A DNA stretch of 64,000 nucleotides, taken from assembly GCA_934476075.1 (NCBI GenBank), contig CAKSNH010000003.1, positions 1-64,000 of the forward strand. The letters are read 5' to 3'. Made by a program: the position numbers and the translations under genes. Each line of letters starts with the position of its first letter. Positions within the stretch are counted from its first letter, which is position 1. This DNA is from an uncultured Clostridia bacterium. Lineage in GTDB: Bacteria > Bacillota > Clostridia > UBA1381. A model generated the notes under the pieces. The model searched no databases, was not told the origin of the DNA, and saw nothing but the letters and a program-made list of their open reading frames with translations. Of the stretch, positions 15,884 through 24,281 are shown piece after piece.

Positions 15884-18610
15884 ATGAAAGATATAAATAA
15901 GTGTTGTTCCATATCATTTGTATTGGTGCTTGCGTTGATTTTGTCGTGTTTATCTCCGATGCTTTCGGTCTGTGCGGATACGCAAACCGTAAAAGTCGGC
16001 TGGTATACCGAGCCGGGAATTCAATATATTGACGATTCGGGAAAACGCTGCGGTTTTTCATATGATTATTATGCCCAGATTGCACGCTATGAAGATGTAC
16101 AATTCAGCTATGTAAGCGGTTCGTGGGAAGATTGTTATGAGATGCTTAAAGCGGGAAATATTGATGTATTATCTTTTGTCGAAAAAACACCCGAACGTGA
16201 AGAATATTTTGATTTTTCGGATATGCCGATAGCACACGAGTATGTATTGCTTTCTGCCCTTGCGGACAATTCTAATATATCTCCAAACGATTATAACACA
16301 TTAAAAGGCAGTCGTATTGCTGTCACGGGCAGCTCTGTGCATGCTGAGATTTTCAGCAAATTTATGGAGGATAATCAATTAACTTGCAGTCTTATAACAT
16401 ATAAAAATACAGCCGACTGTGTAAAAGCACTGCAAAACGGTGAGGTTGATTTACTGCTCAGAACAAGCTATTTTCAGCCGTTTGAAAATGAAAAAGTTAT
16501 TGCCAAGCTGCAAGGTGCAGATTTGTATTTCGCAGTAAGAAAAGGCGATTCGGAACTTTTGGATAAAATTAATTCCGTACTGGACGCTCTTAACACTTAC
16601 AACCCGTATTTCAAAGAATATCTTGAAACCAGATATTTTCCAAAAGACCATTCAGATATAATCCCGCTTTCAAAACTTGAACGTGACTATTTGACGGAAA
16701 CAAAAAATATAACGGTAGTAATTCCTTCGCCGAGAGGGTATCTGGCAAATTACAGTGACGGTGAATTTTCGGGTATAAATATAGATATACTAAACTACAT
16801 TTCGGACAAACTCGGCGTTACGTTTAATTATATAGCCATGGACGATTATTCTAAGTTTGATGAAATAGGTTCAAAGCAGCGTCATGTGCTCTACTGCGGT
16901 TTTTATTATGATTGGGAATGGGCGTCAAGTCAGCAGGTTAGTTTGTCTTCGCCTTATCTGACATTGCCGTTTAATATGGTATATAACGGTAAAAAAGCTC
17001 TCCCGTCCGACTCGGAAATAAAAATTGCGGCGGCAAAGGTAATGCACTCAAACGATACATATATACTGCAAAACTATCCGGCGTCCTCGATTACATACTT
17101 CGACACCTTGGACGAATGTTTTGACGCAGTGGCAAAAGGTAAGTGTGACGCATTATTCTGCGATACATACACAAGCTCATATTATCTGAAATATAATCAA
17201 TACAATATGCTTGAACAAAAACCGATTCCGTTCAGTCATGAAATATGCTTTGCAGTGCCTAATACATATAATCTCGGTCTTTTAACCATTTTGACCAAAA
17301 CCATAAATACCATTGACCCGGGCGTGATAGACAACATAATATTTACCAATACATATAATAATACCGACCGGACGGATTTTTTAGGTGATTATTCGGTGTT
17401 GAATAAAATTTTTATCGGTATGTCGATATTAATTGTTTCGCTTTTTGTAATTGCGGTTGTATTTGCGGTGATAAGCATAATCAGACGCAGAAAAATAGCG
17501 GCAATCCAATATTCGAGAAGTGTGAAAACAGAATTTATGAAATATACCTCGCATGAACTGGCGGCTCCGTTTCATGACGTTCGGGGTGTGTTTGATATGA
17601 TTATGAACAACTCCGACCAAGCTGATAATTCATATTTTGATGATATTGGTCAGTCATTGGAAAAGATACACACTGTAATAAAAAGCATAAACAATGTGAC
17701 ACAGCTGTCTGTCGGCGGATATTCACTGTACAGCAATGCTTTGCAAAAAGGTGAATTGGCGGAATATATCGCTGCAAATGTTGCTCCGTTGGCGGAAGAA
17801 AATCAGGTTAAACTGTCGGCATGTTTTTCGCCGCTGCACTACAAATATATCTATACCGACAGTGAACAACTGAAAGATATAGTAGGTAAAATTTTAACAT
17901 ATGCAATAAATCATACACGTCCGTGCAATACGGTAAAGTATTCCGTGGTGCTAAAACGTCTGACGGCAAATAATTTGAAATTTATATTTACAACCTCATA
18001 TACGGATTTTGAATTTGTGAAAAATGATTTAAAGCTTGAACCGATAAATAAGCTTATTTCATTGGTCGGCGGCAGAATGGATATTGTTCACAGTTACGGC
18101 AAAAACTCAAAAATATCATTTTCGATAATTGTGCGTGGTGCGGACAGGAAAATAGACGAAATAGAAAACATACGAAAAAATATCAGTGTCGCTCCCGTGT
18201 CGGGAGAACAGCTGAAAAATATCAATATGCGTGGGAAATGTGCACTTGTTATCGAAGATGATGAGATTGATATGAACATTATGGACAGGCGGCTGGACAA
18301 TGTCGGATTTGATGTGGAAAAATGCTATTCGGGCGAGGACGCTTTGATAAAAATTCGCAGTTCTGCGGAAAATTATTATGATATAGTGTTTATATCTTTG
18401 GATATGACCGACAAGGACGGCAGACGGATTGCCGCAGAAATACGCAAAATGCACCGTATGGATACGAAGGATTTACCGCTTGTTGCAATATCGTCGGAAG
18501 TACAGGCTGATGAAATACAAGGCTGTATTGATGCGGGGATAAATCATACGTTGACCAAACCGTTCTCGGCAGAGGATTTGTATGCGGTGTTGATTAATTT
18601 ATTAGAATAA
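15884..18610 (+). CDS. Degenerate hybrid sensor kinase with two solute-binding domains (BvgS-like)
   Basis: The 908-residue protein has a signal peptide (1-31), two tandem SBP_bac_3 sensor domains (about 35-260 and 270-500), one membrane helix (about 508-530), a HisKA-like helix with H557 in SHELAAPFHDVRG, a degenerate ATPase domain and a C-terminal receiver. The ATPase part lacks a recognisable N-box asparagine (ILTYAINHT) and the DxGxG motif. The receiver keeps acidic EDDEID and the late Lys (LTKPF), but the phospho-acceptor position is Ser838 (VFISLDMTDKDG). It may therefore signal by binding rather than phosphotransfer. No partner regulator is adjacent; thiamine genes follow after a riboswitch and are probably unrelated. 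Confidence 0.85.
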   Translation: MKDINKCCSISFVLVLALILSCLSPMLSVCADTQTVKVGWYTEPGIQYIDDSGKRCGFSYDYYAQIARYEDVQFSYVSGSWEDCYEMLKAGNIDVLSFVEKTPEREEYFDFSDMPIAHEYVLLSALADNSNISPNDYNTLKGSRIAVTGSSVHAEIFSKFMEDNQLTCSLITYKNTADCVKALQNGEVDLLLRTSYFQPFENEKVIAKLQGADLYFAVRKGDSELLDKINSVLDALNTYNPYFKEYLETRYFPKDHSDIIPLSKLERDYLTETKNITVVIPSPRGYLANYSDGEFSGINIDILNYISDKLGVTFNYIAMDDYSKFDEIGSKQRHVLYCGFYYDWEWASSQQVSLSSPYLTLPFNMVYNGKKALPSDSEIKIAAAKVMHSNDTYILQNYPASSITYFDTLDECFDAVAKGKCDALFCDTYTSSYYLKYNQYNMLEQKPIPFSHEICFAVPNTYNLGLLTILTKTINTIDPGVIDNIIFTNTYNNTDRTDFLGDYSVLNKIFIGMSILIVSLFVIAVVFAVISIIRRRKIAAIQYSRSVKTEFMKYTSHELAAPFHDVRGVFDMIMNNSDQADNSYFDDIGQSLEKIHTVIKSINNVTQLSVGGYSLYSNALQKGELAEYIAANVAPLAEENQVKLSACFSPLHYKYIYTDSEQLKDIVGKILTYAINHTRPCNTVKYSVVLKRLTANNLKFIFTTSYTDFEFVKNDLKLEPINKLISLVGGRMDIVHSYGKNSKISFSIIVRGADRKIDEIENIRKNISVAPVSGEQLKNINMRGKCALVIEDDEIDMNIMDRRLDNVGFDVEKCYSGEDALIKIRSSAENYYDIVFISLDMTDKDGRRIAAEIRKMHRMDTKDLPLVAISSEVQADEIQGCIDAGINHTLTKPFSAEDLYAVLINLLE

Positions 18611-18618
18611 ATTATGAT

Positions 18619-18646
18619 TTGACAATTTAATATAATATGATATAAT
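18619..18646 (+). promoter_or_regulatory. Promoter of the thiamine operon
   Basis: TTGACA (18619-18624), 16 bases, TATAAT (18641-18646), directly before the TPP riboswitch. Confidence 0.7.
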
Positions 18647-18656
18647 AATATAAAAA

Positions 18657-18748
18657 GGCTAGGGGTGCTTAAAAAGCATAAGCTGAGAAAGAGAAATCTT
18701 AACCCTTTGAACCTGATGTAGTTTGTACTACCGTAGGGAAGCGATATA
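18657..18748 (+). ncRNA. TPP riboswitch (THI element)
   Basis: The conserved THI-box blocks are present in order: GGGGTGC, GCTGAGA, CCCTTTGAACCTGAT and CGTAGGGAAGCG. It senses thiamine pyrophosphate and controls the thiSGHF genes that follow, here through the terminator at 18761-18817. Confidence 0.97.
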
Positions 18749-18760
18749 TTAGATGTTTTA

Positions 18761-18817
18761 GCTACTTAAAAGCATACTGATTTCGCTACCGAAGCAGTGC
18801 TTTTGGGTAGCTTTTTT
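18761..18817 (+). terminator. Riboswitch-controlled terminator
   Basis: Arms GCTACTTAAAAGCATACTG (18761-18779) and CAGTGCTTTTGGGTAGC (18795-18811) pair and run into TTTTTT. This is the expression platform of the TPP riboswitch. Confidence 0.85.
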
Positions 18818-18842
18818 GTTTTATAAAAAGGAGGGCGGAAGA

Positions 18843-19043
18843 ATGACTGTTATATTAAACGGCGAAAAGTACGATATGGCGGAAAACATGAGCGTACTTG
18901 ATTTGCTGAATGAAAAGGGCGTAAACCCCGACAGAGTTGTGGTTGAGTATAATAAAAATATTGTGCCTAAATCGGATTTTGCAAATATTAAAATTGCCCC
19001 GAATGATACGCTCGAAGTATTGGAATTTGTGGGCGGGGGCTGA
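18843..19043 (+). CDS. thiS: Sulfur carrier protein ThiS
   Basis: The 66-residue ubiquitin-like protein ends in VGGG, so the Gly-Gly tail that is adenylated by ThiF and turned into a thiocarboxylate is present. It donates sulfur for the thiazole ring of thiamine. The ATG at 18843 has AAGGAGGGCGG upstream; the open frame before it is the leader. First gene of thiSGHF under the TPP riboswitch. Confidence 0.95.
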   Translation: MTVILNGEKYDMAENMSVLDLLNEKGVNPDRVVVEYNKNIVPKSDFANIKIAPNDTLEVLEFVGGG

Positions 19044-19093
19044 TATTAAAGAGGGTTAATCGGTATAGCATAAAAAGAAAGGTCAGAATAACA

Positions 19094-19861
19094 ATGGAAG
19101 ATAAATTAATTATAGGCGGAAAAGAATTAAAGAGCAGACTTTTTGTCGGCACGGGTAAATTTGCAAGCGACAGCATTATCCCCGACGTATTGAAAGCATC
19201 GGGTGCAGACGTGGTTACTGTGGCACTTAGAAGAATGAATTTTGAAAATCCCGACAAGAATATGCTTAACTATATTTCAAAGGACTACACCCTAATGCCT
19301 AATACATCGGGTGCGAGAAATGCCGAGGAGGCTATAAGAATTGCCCGTCTTGCCCGTGCGGCAGGCTGCGGCGACTGGGTTAAGATTGAAGTTATATCGG
19401 ATAACAAATATCTTTTGCCCGACAATCAGGAAACATTGAAAGCGGTTGACGTTCTTGCAAACGAGGGATTTGTGGTATTGCCGTATATGTGCCCCGATTT
19501 GATGGCGGCAAGACGTATGCGTGACGCCGGTGCGGCGGCTATTATGCCGTTTGGTGCACCTATCGGAACTAACAAGGGTCTGAGAACAAGAGATTTGGTT
19601 AAGATTATTGCGGAAGAAATTGATTTGCCTGTTGTGGTTGACGCAGGTATCGGCAAACCGTCAGAGGCGGCGGAATCTATGGAAATAGGTGCGTCGGCGG
19701 TGCTTGTCAATACCGCTTTGGCAACGGCGGGTGACCCTGTTATGATGGCTGAGGCGTTCAAGTGTGCCGTCAAGGCAGGCAGACTTGCATATTTGTCGGG
19801 TACGGGTGCTGTGAGCGAATCGGCTGAGGCATCATCACCATTGACAGGATTTTTAAGATAA
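19094..19861 (+). CDS. thiG: Thiazole synthase ThiG
   Basis: The 255-residue TIM-barrel protein shows ThiG landmarks: FVGTGKFAS, DVVTVALRRMNF, the active-site region LLPDNQETLKA, AAAIMPFGAPIGTNKGL and VVVDAGIGKPSEAAESMEIGASAVLVNTA. It condenses deoxyxylulose phosphate, dehydroglycine and ThiS thiocarboxylate to the thiazole. Between thiS and thiH; the gap to thiH is only 13 bases. Confidence 0.97.
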   Translation: MEDKLIIGGKELKSRLFVGTGKFASDSIIPDVLKASGADVVTVALRRMNFENPDKNMLNYISKDYTLMPNTSGARNAEEAIRIARLARAAGCGDWVKIEVISDNKYLLPDNQETLKAVDVLANEGFVVLPYMCPDLMAARRMRDAGAAAIMPFGAPIGTNKGLRTRDLVKIIAEEIDLPVVVDAGIGKPSEAAESMEIGASAVLVNTALATAGDPVMMAEAFKCAVKAGRLAYLSGTGAVSESAEASSPLTGFLR

Positions 19862-19874
19862 GGCGGCGTATACA

Positions 19875-20993
19875 ATGAGTTTTTATGATAAATATTCAGA
19901 ATACAAGGATTTCGATTTTGACGGCTTTTTTGACAGCGTGACCGACAGTGACGTACTTCGTGCAATCGGCAAGGAGCATCTTTCCGAAAAGGATATGCTT
20001 ACATTATTATCCCCGAAAGCACTCGACCATTTGGAGGCTATGGCACAAAAGTCAAAACGTCTGACAGAGCAGAACTTCGGCAAAACCGTTACATTATTCA
20101 CACCGCTTTATCTTGCAAATTATTGCGAGAGCCAATGCGTATACTGCGGATTTAACTGCATGAACAGAATTAAACGTTCCATGCTTTCATTTGACGAGGT
20201 GGAAAAGGAAGGACAGGCGATAGCTGAGCAGGGATTTGAACACATTATTATCCTTACGGGCGAAGCACCTATCAAGACGCCTATAAAATACATTGCGGAC
20301 TGTGCAAAGATACTTAAAAAGTATGTATCGTCAATATGCGTGGAGATATATTCGGCAGAGGTGGAGGACTACAAGCTGCTTATGGAAAACGGTGTTGACT
20401 CGTTTACCATGTTTCAGGAAACCTACAATCCCGAATTATACAAAACACTGCACCTGTCGGGACTTAAAAAGGATTACAGATACCGTCTTGACACTCCCGA
20501 ACGTGCGGCGATGGCGGGCATGAACTGTGTAAACGTGGGTGCATTGCTCGGACTTGATAATTGGAGAAAAGAGGCGTTCTTTACCGCACTTCATGCAAAG
20601 TATATACAGGACAATTATCCGGCGACAGACGTGGCTGTGTCGCTGCCGAGAATACGTCCGCACGTCGGCGAAGAATTTGTGCCGAACTCAACCGTGCGTG
20701 ACTGCGATTTGGTGCAGATTATGACCGCATCGAGAATATTTATCCCACGTTTGGGCATAACTATTTCCACAAGAGAAACTCCGGAGTTCAGAAACAACAT
20801 TATCGGTCTTGGCGTGACCAGAATTTCAGCCGGTGCAAAAACCGAGGTCGGCGGACATTCGGCAGAGGCAAAGACCGAACCGCAATTCGATGTTTCGGAC
20901 GAAAGAGGCATTGAGGAAGTGGCAAATGCTATTATCGCAAAGGGGTATCAGCCTGTATACAAGGATTGGTTCAGTGCTCCGCTGTCTGTGTGA
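19875..20993 (+). CDS. thiH: 2-iminoacetate synthase ThiH (radical SAM)
   Basis: The 372-residue enzyme carries the radical SAM motif CESQCVYCGF (about residues 84-91) and the ThiH-typical SLPRIRPH and SAGAKTEVGGH segments. It cleaves tyrosine to dehydroglycine, the anaerobic route, instead of the aerobic ThiO route, which fits an anaerobe. The gene overlaps no neighbour; thiF follows after 18 bases. Confidence 0.96.
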   Translation: MSFYDKYSEYKDFDFDGFFDSVTDSDVLRAIGKEHLSEKDMLTLLSPKALDHLEAMAQKSKRLTEQNFGKTVTLFTPLYLANYCESQCVYCGFNCMNRIKRSMLSFDEVEKEGQAIAEQGFEHIIILTGEAPIKTPIKYIADCAKILKKYVSSICVEIYSAEVEDYKLLMENGVDSFTMFQETYNPELYKTLHLSGLKKDYRYRLDTPERAAMAGMNCVNVGALLGLDNWRKEAFFTALHAKYIQDNYPATDVAVSLPRIRPHVGEEFVPNSTVRDCDLVQIMTASRIFIPRLGITISTRETPEFRNNIIGLGVTRISAGAKTEVGGHSAEAKTEPQFDVSDERGIEEVANAIIAKGYQPVYKDWFSAPLSV

Positions 20994-21011
20994 TAATAAG
21001 GCGGATAAGTT

Positions 21012-21623
21012 ATGAATGAATTTGAAAAAGCGTTGATAAAATATCTCGGAGCGGATAATCTCGAAAAAATACAGCGGATTAAAGTGGGGATGTGCGGAGC
21101 GGGCGGTTTAGGCTCGAATGTGGCGGCAAGCTTGGTCAGGAGCGGTTTTCGTGATTTTGTGATAGCCGATTTTGACCGTGTGGACACGACAAATCTGAAC
21201 CGTCAGTTTTTCTTCTTTAATCAGGTGGGCGAGTGCAAGGCAGACGCTCTGGAAGAAAATCTTAAAGCGATAAACAAGGATATTTCCGTCAAAAAGCATA
21301 TTCTGAAAATTGACAGGGACAATGCAGCGGCGGTGTTTGACGGCTGTGATGTGCTTGTTGAGGCTGTGGACAGGGCGGACGTGAAACCGATTATAATCGA
21401 AACCGCTATGGCGATAGGTGCGTTTTGCGTGTCGGCGTCGGGCATGGCGGGCGTCGGAAACAGTGATGAGATGATTACACGAAAATTCGGCGACAGGTTA
21501 TATATAGTAGGGGATTTTAAATCCGACATTGAAAAGGGTGCTCCGCCGTTAGCTCCGAGAGTGAATATTGCGGCGGCGAAAGAGGCGGATTTGATACTCG
21601 AATGGGTTATCGGTAAAATCTGA
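21012..21623 (+). CDS. thiF: ThiS adenylyltransferase ThiF
   Basis: The 203-residue E1-like protein has the nucleotide-binding GMCGAGGLGSNVAASL (about residues 26-41) and DFDRVDTTNLNRQFFF. It activates the ThiS C-terminus with ATP. It is shorter than Bacillus ThiF and lacks the zinc cysteines of larger homologues, as is common for the Clostridial form. Last gene of the thiSGHF operon; a terminator follows. Genes for pyrimidine synthesis (thiC, thiD, thiE) are not in the window. Confidence 0.93.
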   Translation: MNEFEKALIKYLGADNLEKIQRIKVGMCGAGGLGSNVAASLVRSGFRDFVIADFDRVDTTNLNRQFFFFNQVGECKADALEENLKAINKDISVKKHILKIDRDNAAAVFDGCDVLVEAVDRADVKPIIIETAMAIGAFCVSASGMAGVGNSDEMITRKFGDRLYIVGDFKSDIEKGAPPLAPRVNIAAAKEADLILEWVIGKI

Positions 21624-21649
21624 AAAATCTGAAAAACAAAATATGCAAA

Positions 21650-21689
21650 AATAGCAAGCGTTAAACCGAGTGACGCTTGTTATTTTTTT
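21650..21689 (+). terminator. Terminator of the thi operon
   Basis: Arms AATAGCAAGCGT (21650-21661) and ACGCTTGTTATT (21673-21684) run into TTTTTTT. Confidence 0.85.
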
Positions 21690-22243
21690 GAAATAGTGCT
21701 TACAAAACACATATGCAGAATAAAATTATATGTACAAAATCACTAAAAAGTTGCACGAAATTTCTATAAGCAAAATCTACCAAAAATTCGATAAAAATTT
21801 AACAATATTGCACAAAAAGCCTCAAAACCGAAAAATCATTCGGTTCGATAAAAAATTAACAATTTTAAATGTGAATAATCTATGAACTTTGTATATAATT
21901 TTGTGAATAATCGTAATTTTTATGACATTTTAACGTTTTTCTTGTGTATTTTTGTTGACTTTTTTCAAAAAAAATAGTAAAATAAGTACTGCTTGTATTT
22001 TAGATTGTATTTGCGAAAAAGGAAAACAAATATAATCGGGTTCGTCAAAATTCACAAATTGGAATAAATTTTTTTAAACATTTGACTAAAAATTTATTAA
22101 AATTGTATTGCCAAATAGTGAATTATGAACTATAATATATATAAGTATTATTCGAGGATATTTTGAACGGCGGTCGATTTTGTATCTATACGCATAGATG
22201 TCCCGATAAATATAAAGTAAACAACATATTAGGAGGTTTTACA
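21690..22243 (+). promoter_or_regulatory. Long AT-rich regulatory region before the ABC transporter operon
   Basis: No gene is seen. A promoter lies at TTGACT (21955-21960), 17 bases, TAAAAT (21978-21983). A 23-base direct repeat (21787-21809 and 21844-21866, beginning TTCGATAAAAA) and a hairpin AACCGAA/TTCGGTT near 21825-21846 lie upstream and could be regulator sites. The transcribed leader would be about 250 bases. Confidence 0.5.
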
Positions 22244-23236
22244 ATGGCAAAGGCTACAAAGGCTGCAAAGCCTGCGAAAGTGGTTCTTTCTCCTGCTCAG
22301 AAGAAATTGGAGAGAGAAAAAAGCTGGAACAAAATTAAAAAAGACAAATGGATGTATTTGTTGCTTCTACCGGGTGTGCTTTATTTCTTAATATTCAAAT
22401 TTGCACCTATGTGGGGCGTACTTATTTCATTCCAAAATTACTATGCCGGCGTTAGTTTCTTTGACGCACAATGGGTAGGTTTTGACAACTTCGTATCATT
22501 TATGACGAATACAGACTTCCCGCGTTTGCTTAGAAATACGCTCGTCATTTCTATGATGAACCTGGTATTCTACTTCCCATTGCCTATTCTTTTGGCATTG
22601 CTTATGAATGAAGTAAAAGTGAAATGGTATAAAAACACTGTTCAAACAATGGTTTATGTACCTCACTTTGTATCAATGGTTGTTATTGCGAGTATCACAT
22701 TCATGCTTTTGAAAGCTCCTTCAATGGAAGGCTACACAGGCGGTGCTATATTCGAGCTTTTAAAACAAATGACAGGTAAGGAAATCAATATCCTTCAAAC
22801 TCCTACAAACTTCTACTGGGTAATCCTTATTCAGGCTATCTGGAAAGAAACAGGTTGGGGTACTATCATATTCCTGGCTGCTCTTGCCGGTGTTGACGTT
22901 GAACAGTACGAAGCTGCTATCGTTGACGGTGCAAACAGATTCCAGCAAATGATTTACATTACATTGCCTGCAATTTCAAGTACTATCGTAATTATGCTTA
23001 TCTTGAGAATGGGTTCTGTGCTTAATACAGGTTTTGAACAAATCTTGCTTATGCAAAATGACTTCAATATGTCATATTCGGAAACATTCGATACTTATGT
23101 ATATACTCTTGGTAGAGTACAGGGTAACTACGGTTATTCGACAGCTGTTGGTTTGTTTAAATCTGTGGTAAGTATTATTTGTATCCAAAGTGCAAACTTC
23201 ATTGCCAAGAAGGTTGGACAATCAGCATTATTCTAA
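22244..23236 (+). CDS. lplB: Carbohydrate ABC transporter permease, LplB/YteP type
   Basis: The 330-residue membrane protein has an N-terminal Ala/Lys-rich cytoplasmic tail and six or so membrane segments, with the permease loop ETGWGTIIFLAALAGVDVEQYEAAIVDGANRFQQMIYITLP (EAA motif). The family imports oligosaccharides; Bacillus YteP takes up rhamnogalacturonan fragments. An in-frame ORF begins at 22163, but AGGAGG lies just before the ATG at 22244. Followed by lplC after 16 bases. The ATPase is not encoded here; Lpl-type transporters usually share a general MsmX-like ATPase. Confidence 0.9.
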   Translation: MAKATKAAKPAKVVLSPAQKKLEREKSWNKIKKDKWMYLLLLPGVLYFLIFKFAPMWGVLISFQNYYAGVSFFDAQWVGFDNFVSFMTNTDFPRLLRNTLVISMMNLVFYFPLPILLALLMNEVKVKWYKNTVQTMVYVPHFVSMVVIASITFMLLKAPSMEGYTGGAIFELLKQMTGKEINILQTPTNFYWVILIQAIWKETGWGTIIFLAALAGVDVEQYEAAIVDGANRFQQMIYITLPAISSTIVIMLILRMGSVLNTGFEQILLMQNDFNMSYSETFDTYVYTLGRVQGNYGYSTAVGLFKSVVSIICIQSANFIAKKVGQSALF

Positions 23237-23252
23237 GAGAGAGGTGTAATTA

Positions 23253-24134
23253 ATGAAATTAGTAAAAAGAAGAAGTGTCGGCGACCTTATTGCTGACATT
23301 ATTATATGGGCTGTTTTGGCGTTATTTGCAATCGTAACAGTTATTCCTTTCGTTTACGTTGTTGCTGCGTCATTCGCTCCCGAACATGAAATCTTAACAA
23401 GACCTTTGTTCATTATTCCTAAGGAATTTACACTTGATGCGTATAAGAGAATTTTCGACCCTTCTGACTACGGTTTGACTGTATTGCGAAGCTTGGGTGC
23501 ATCAATTATTATTACCGTTATCGGTACAATAGCCGATTTGTTCTTTACAACAACTATGGCTTACGGTCTTTCAAGAAAAGGCTTAAAGGGCAGAAACTTC
23601 ATGCTGAACTGTGTTATCTTCACAATGGTATTCTCAGGCGGTATGATTCCTACATTCTTGATTGTAAACGGCTTGGGTCTTTATGACACATATGCGGCAT
23701 TGATTTTGCCGGGCGTTATCAGTGCGTATAACATGATTATCGTAAGAAACTTCTTCCAAGAACTTCCGCAAGGTCTTGAAGAAGCAGCGTCTATCGACGG
23801 ATGTACAGATATAGGTATCTTCTGGAAGATTGCATTGCCTTTGTCATTGCCAATGCTTGCAACTTTCGGTTTGTTCTATGCGGTAGGTCACTGGAATGAC
23901 TACTTCAATGCGTTGCTTTACCTAAACGATGCGAAGAAATACCCGTTCCAACTTATCCTAAGAAACATCGTTATGCTTTCTAACGAAACTCAAACAGACC
24001 CTAACGTTTTGATGCCTCAGGAAACTTTGAAGATGGCTATCATCGTTGTAGGTACTGTACCAATTCTATGTGTATATCCATTCCTACAAAAGCACTTTGC
24101 AGCCGGCGTTATGGTTGGTGCTATTAAGGGTTAA
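23253..24134 (+). CDS. lplC: Carbohydrate ABC transporter permease, LplC/YtcP type
   Basis: The 293-residue second permease has an N-terminal membrane helix, PFVYVVAASFAPEHEI and the EAA loop ELPQGLEEAASIDGCTDIGIFWKIALPLS. It pairs with LplB to form the channel of an oligosaccharide importer. The last residues GVMVGAIKG are typical of the YtcP subfamily. The downstream lipoprotein gene has its own promoter. Confidence 0.92.
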   Translation: MKLVKRRSVGDLIADIIIWAVLALFAIVTVIPFVYVVAASFAPEHEILTRPLFIIPKEFTLDAYKRIFDPSDYGLTVLRSLGASIIITVIGTIADLFFTTTMAYGLSRKGLKGRNFMLNCVIFTMVFSGGMIPTFLIVNGLGLYDTYAALILPGVISAYNMIIVRNFFQELPQGLEEAASIDGCTDIGIFWKIALPLSLPMLATFGLFYAVGHWNDYFNALLYLNDAKKYPFQLILRNIVMLSNETQTDPNVLMPQETLKMAIIVVGTVPILCVYPFLQKHFAAGVMVGAIKG

Positions 24135-24187
24135 TAGTGGAATATTAAGATTTAGAAAAAAATTTTAGTGATATTTTCTAAAAATAC

Positions 24188-24243
24188 TTGCAAATTGATG
24201 CAGTTTATTATATAATGTTTTTAACATAATTAATAAACTGCAT
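24188..24243 (+). promoter_or_regulatory. Internal promoter embedded in a terminator-like hairpin
   Basis: TTGCAA (24188-24193), 17 bases, TATAAT (24211-24216). The -10 box lies in the loop of a perfect 13-bp inverted repeat (24198-24210 with 24231-24243) followed by TTTTT. The permease transcript could end here while the lipoprotein gene starts from the same spot. Confidence 0.55.
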
Positions 24244-24281
24244 TTTTTGTGTAAAAGGGAATTTTAAGGAGGAATTTTTTA

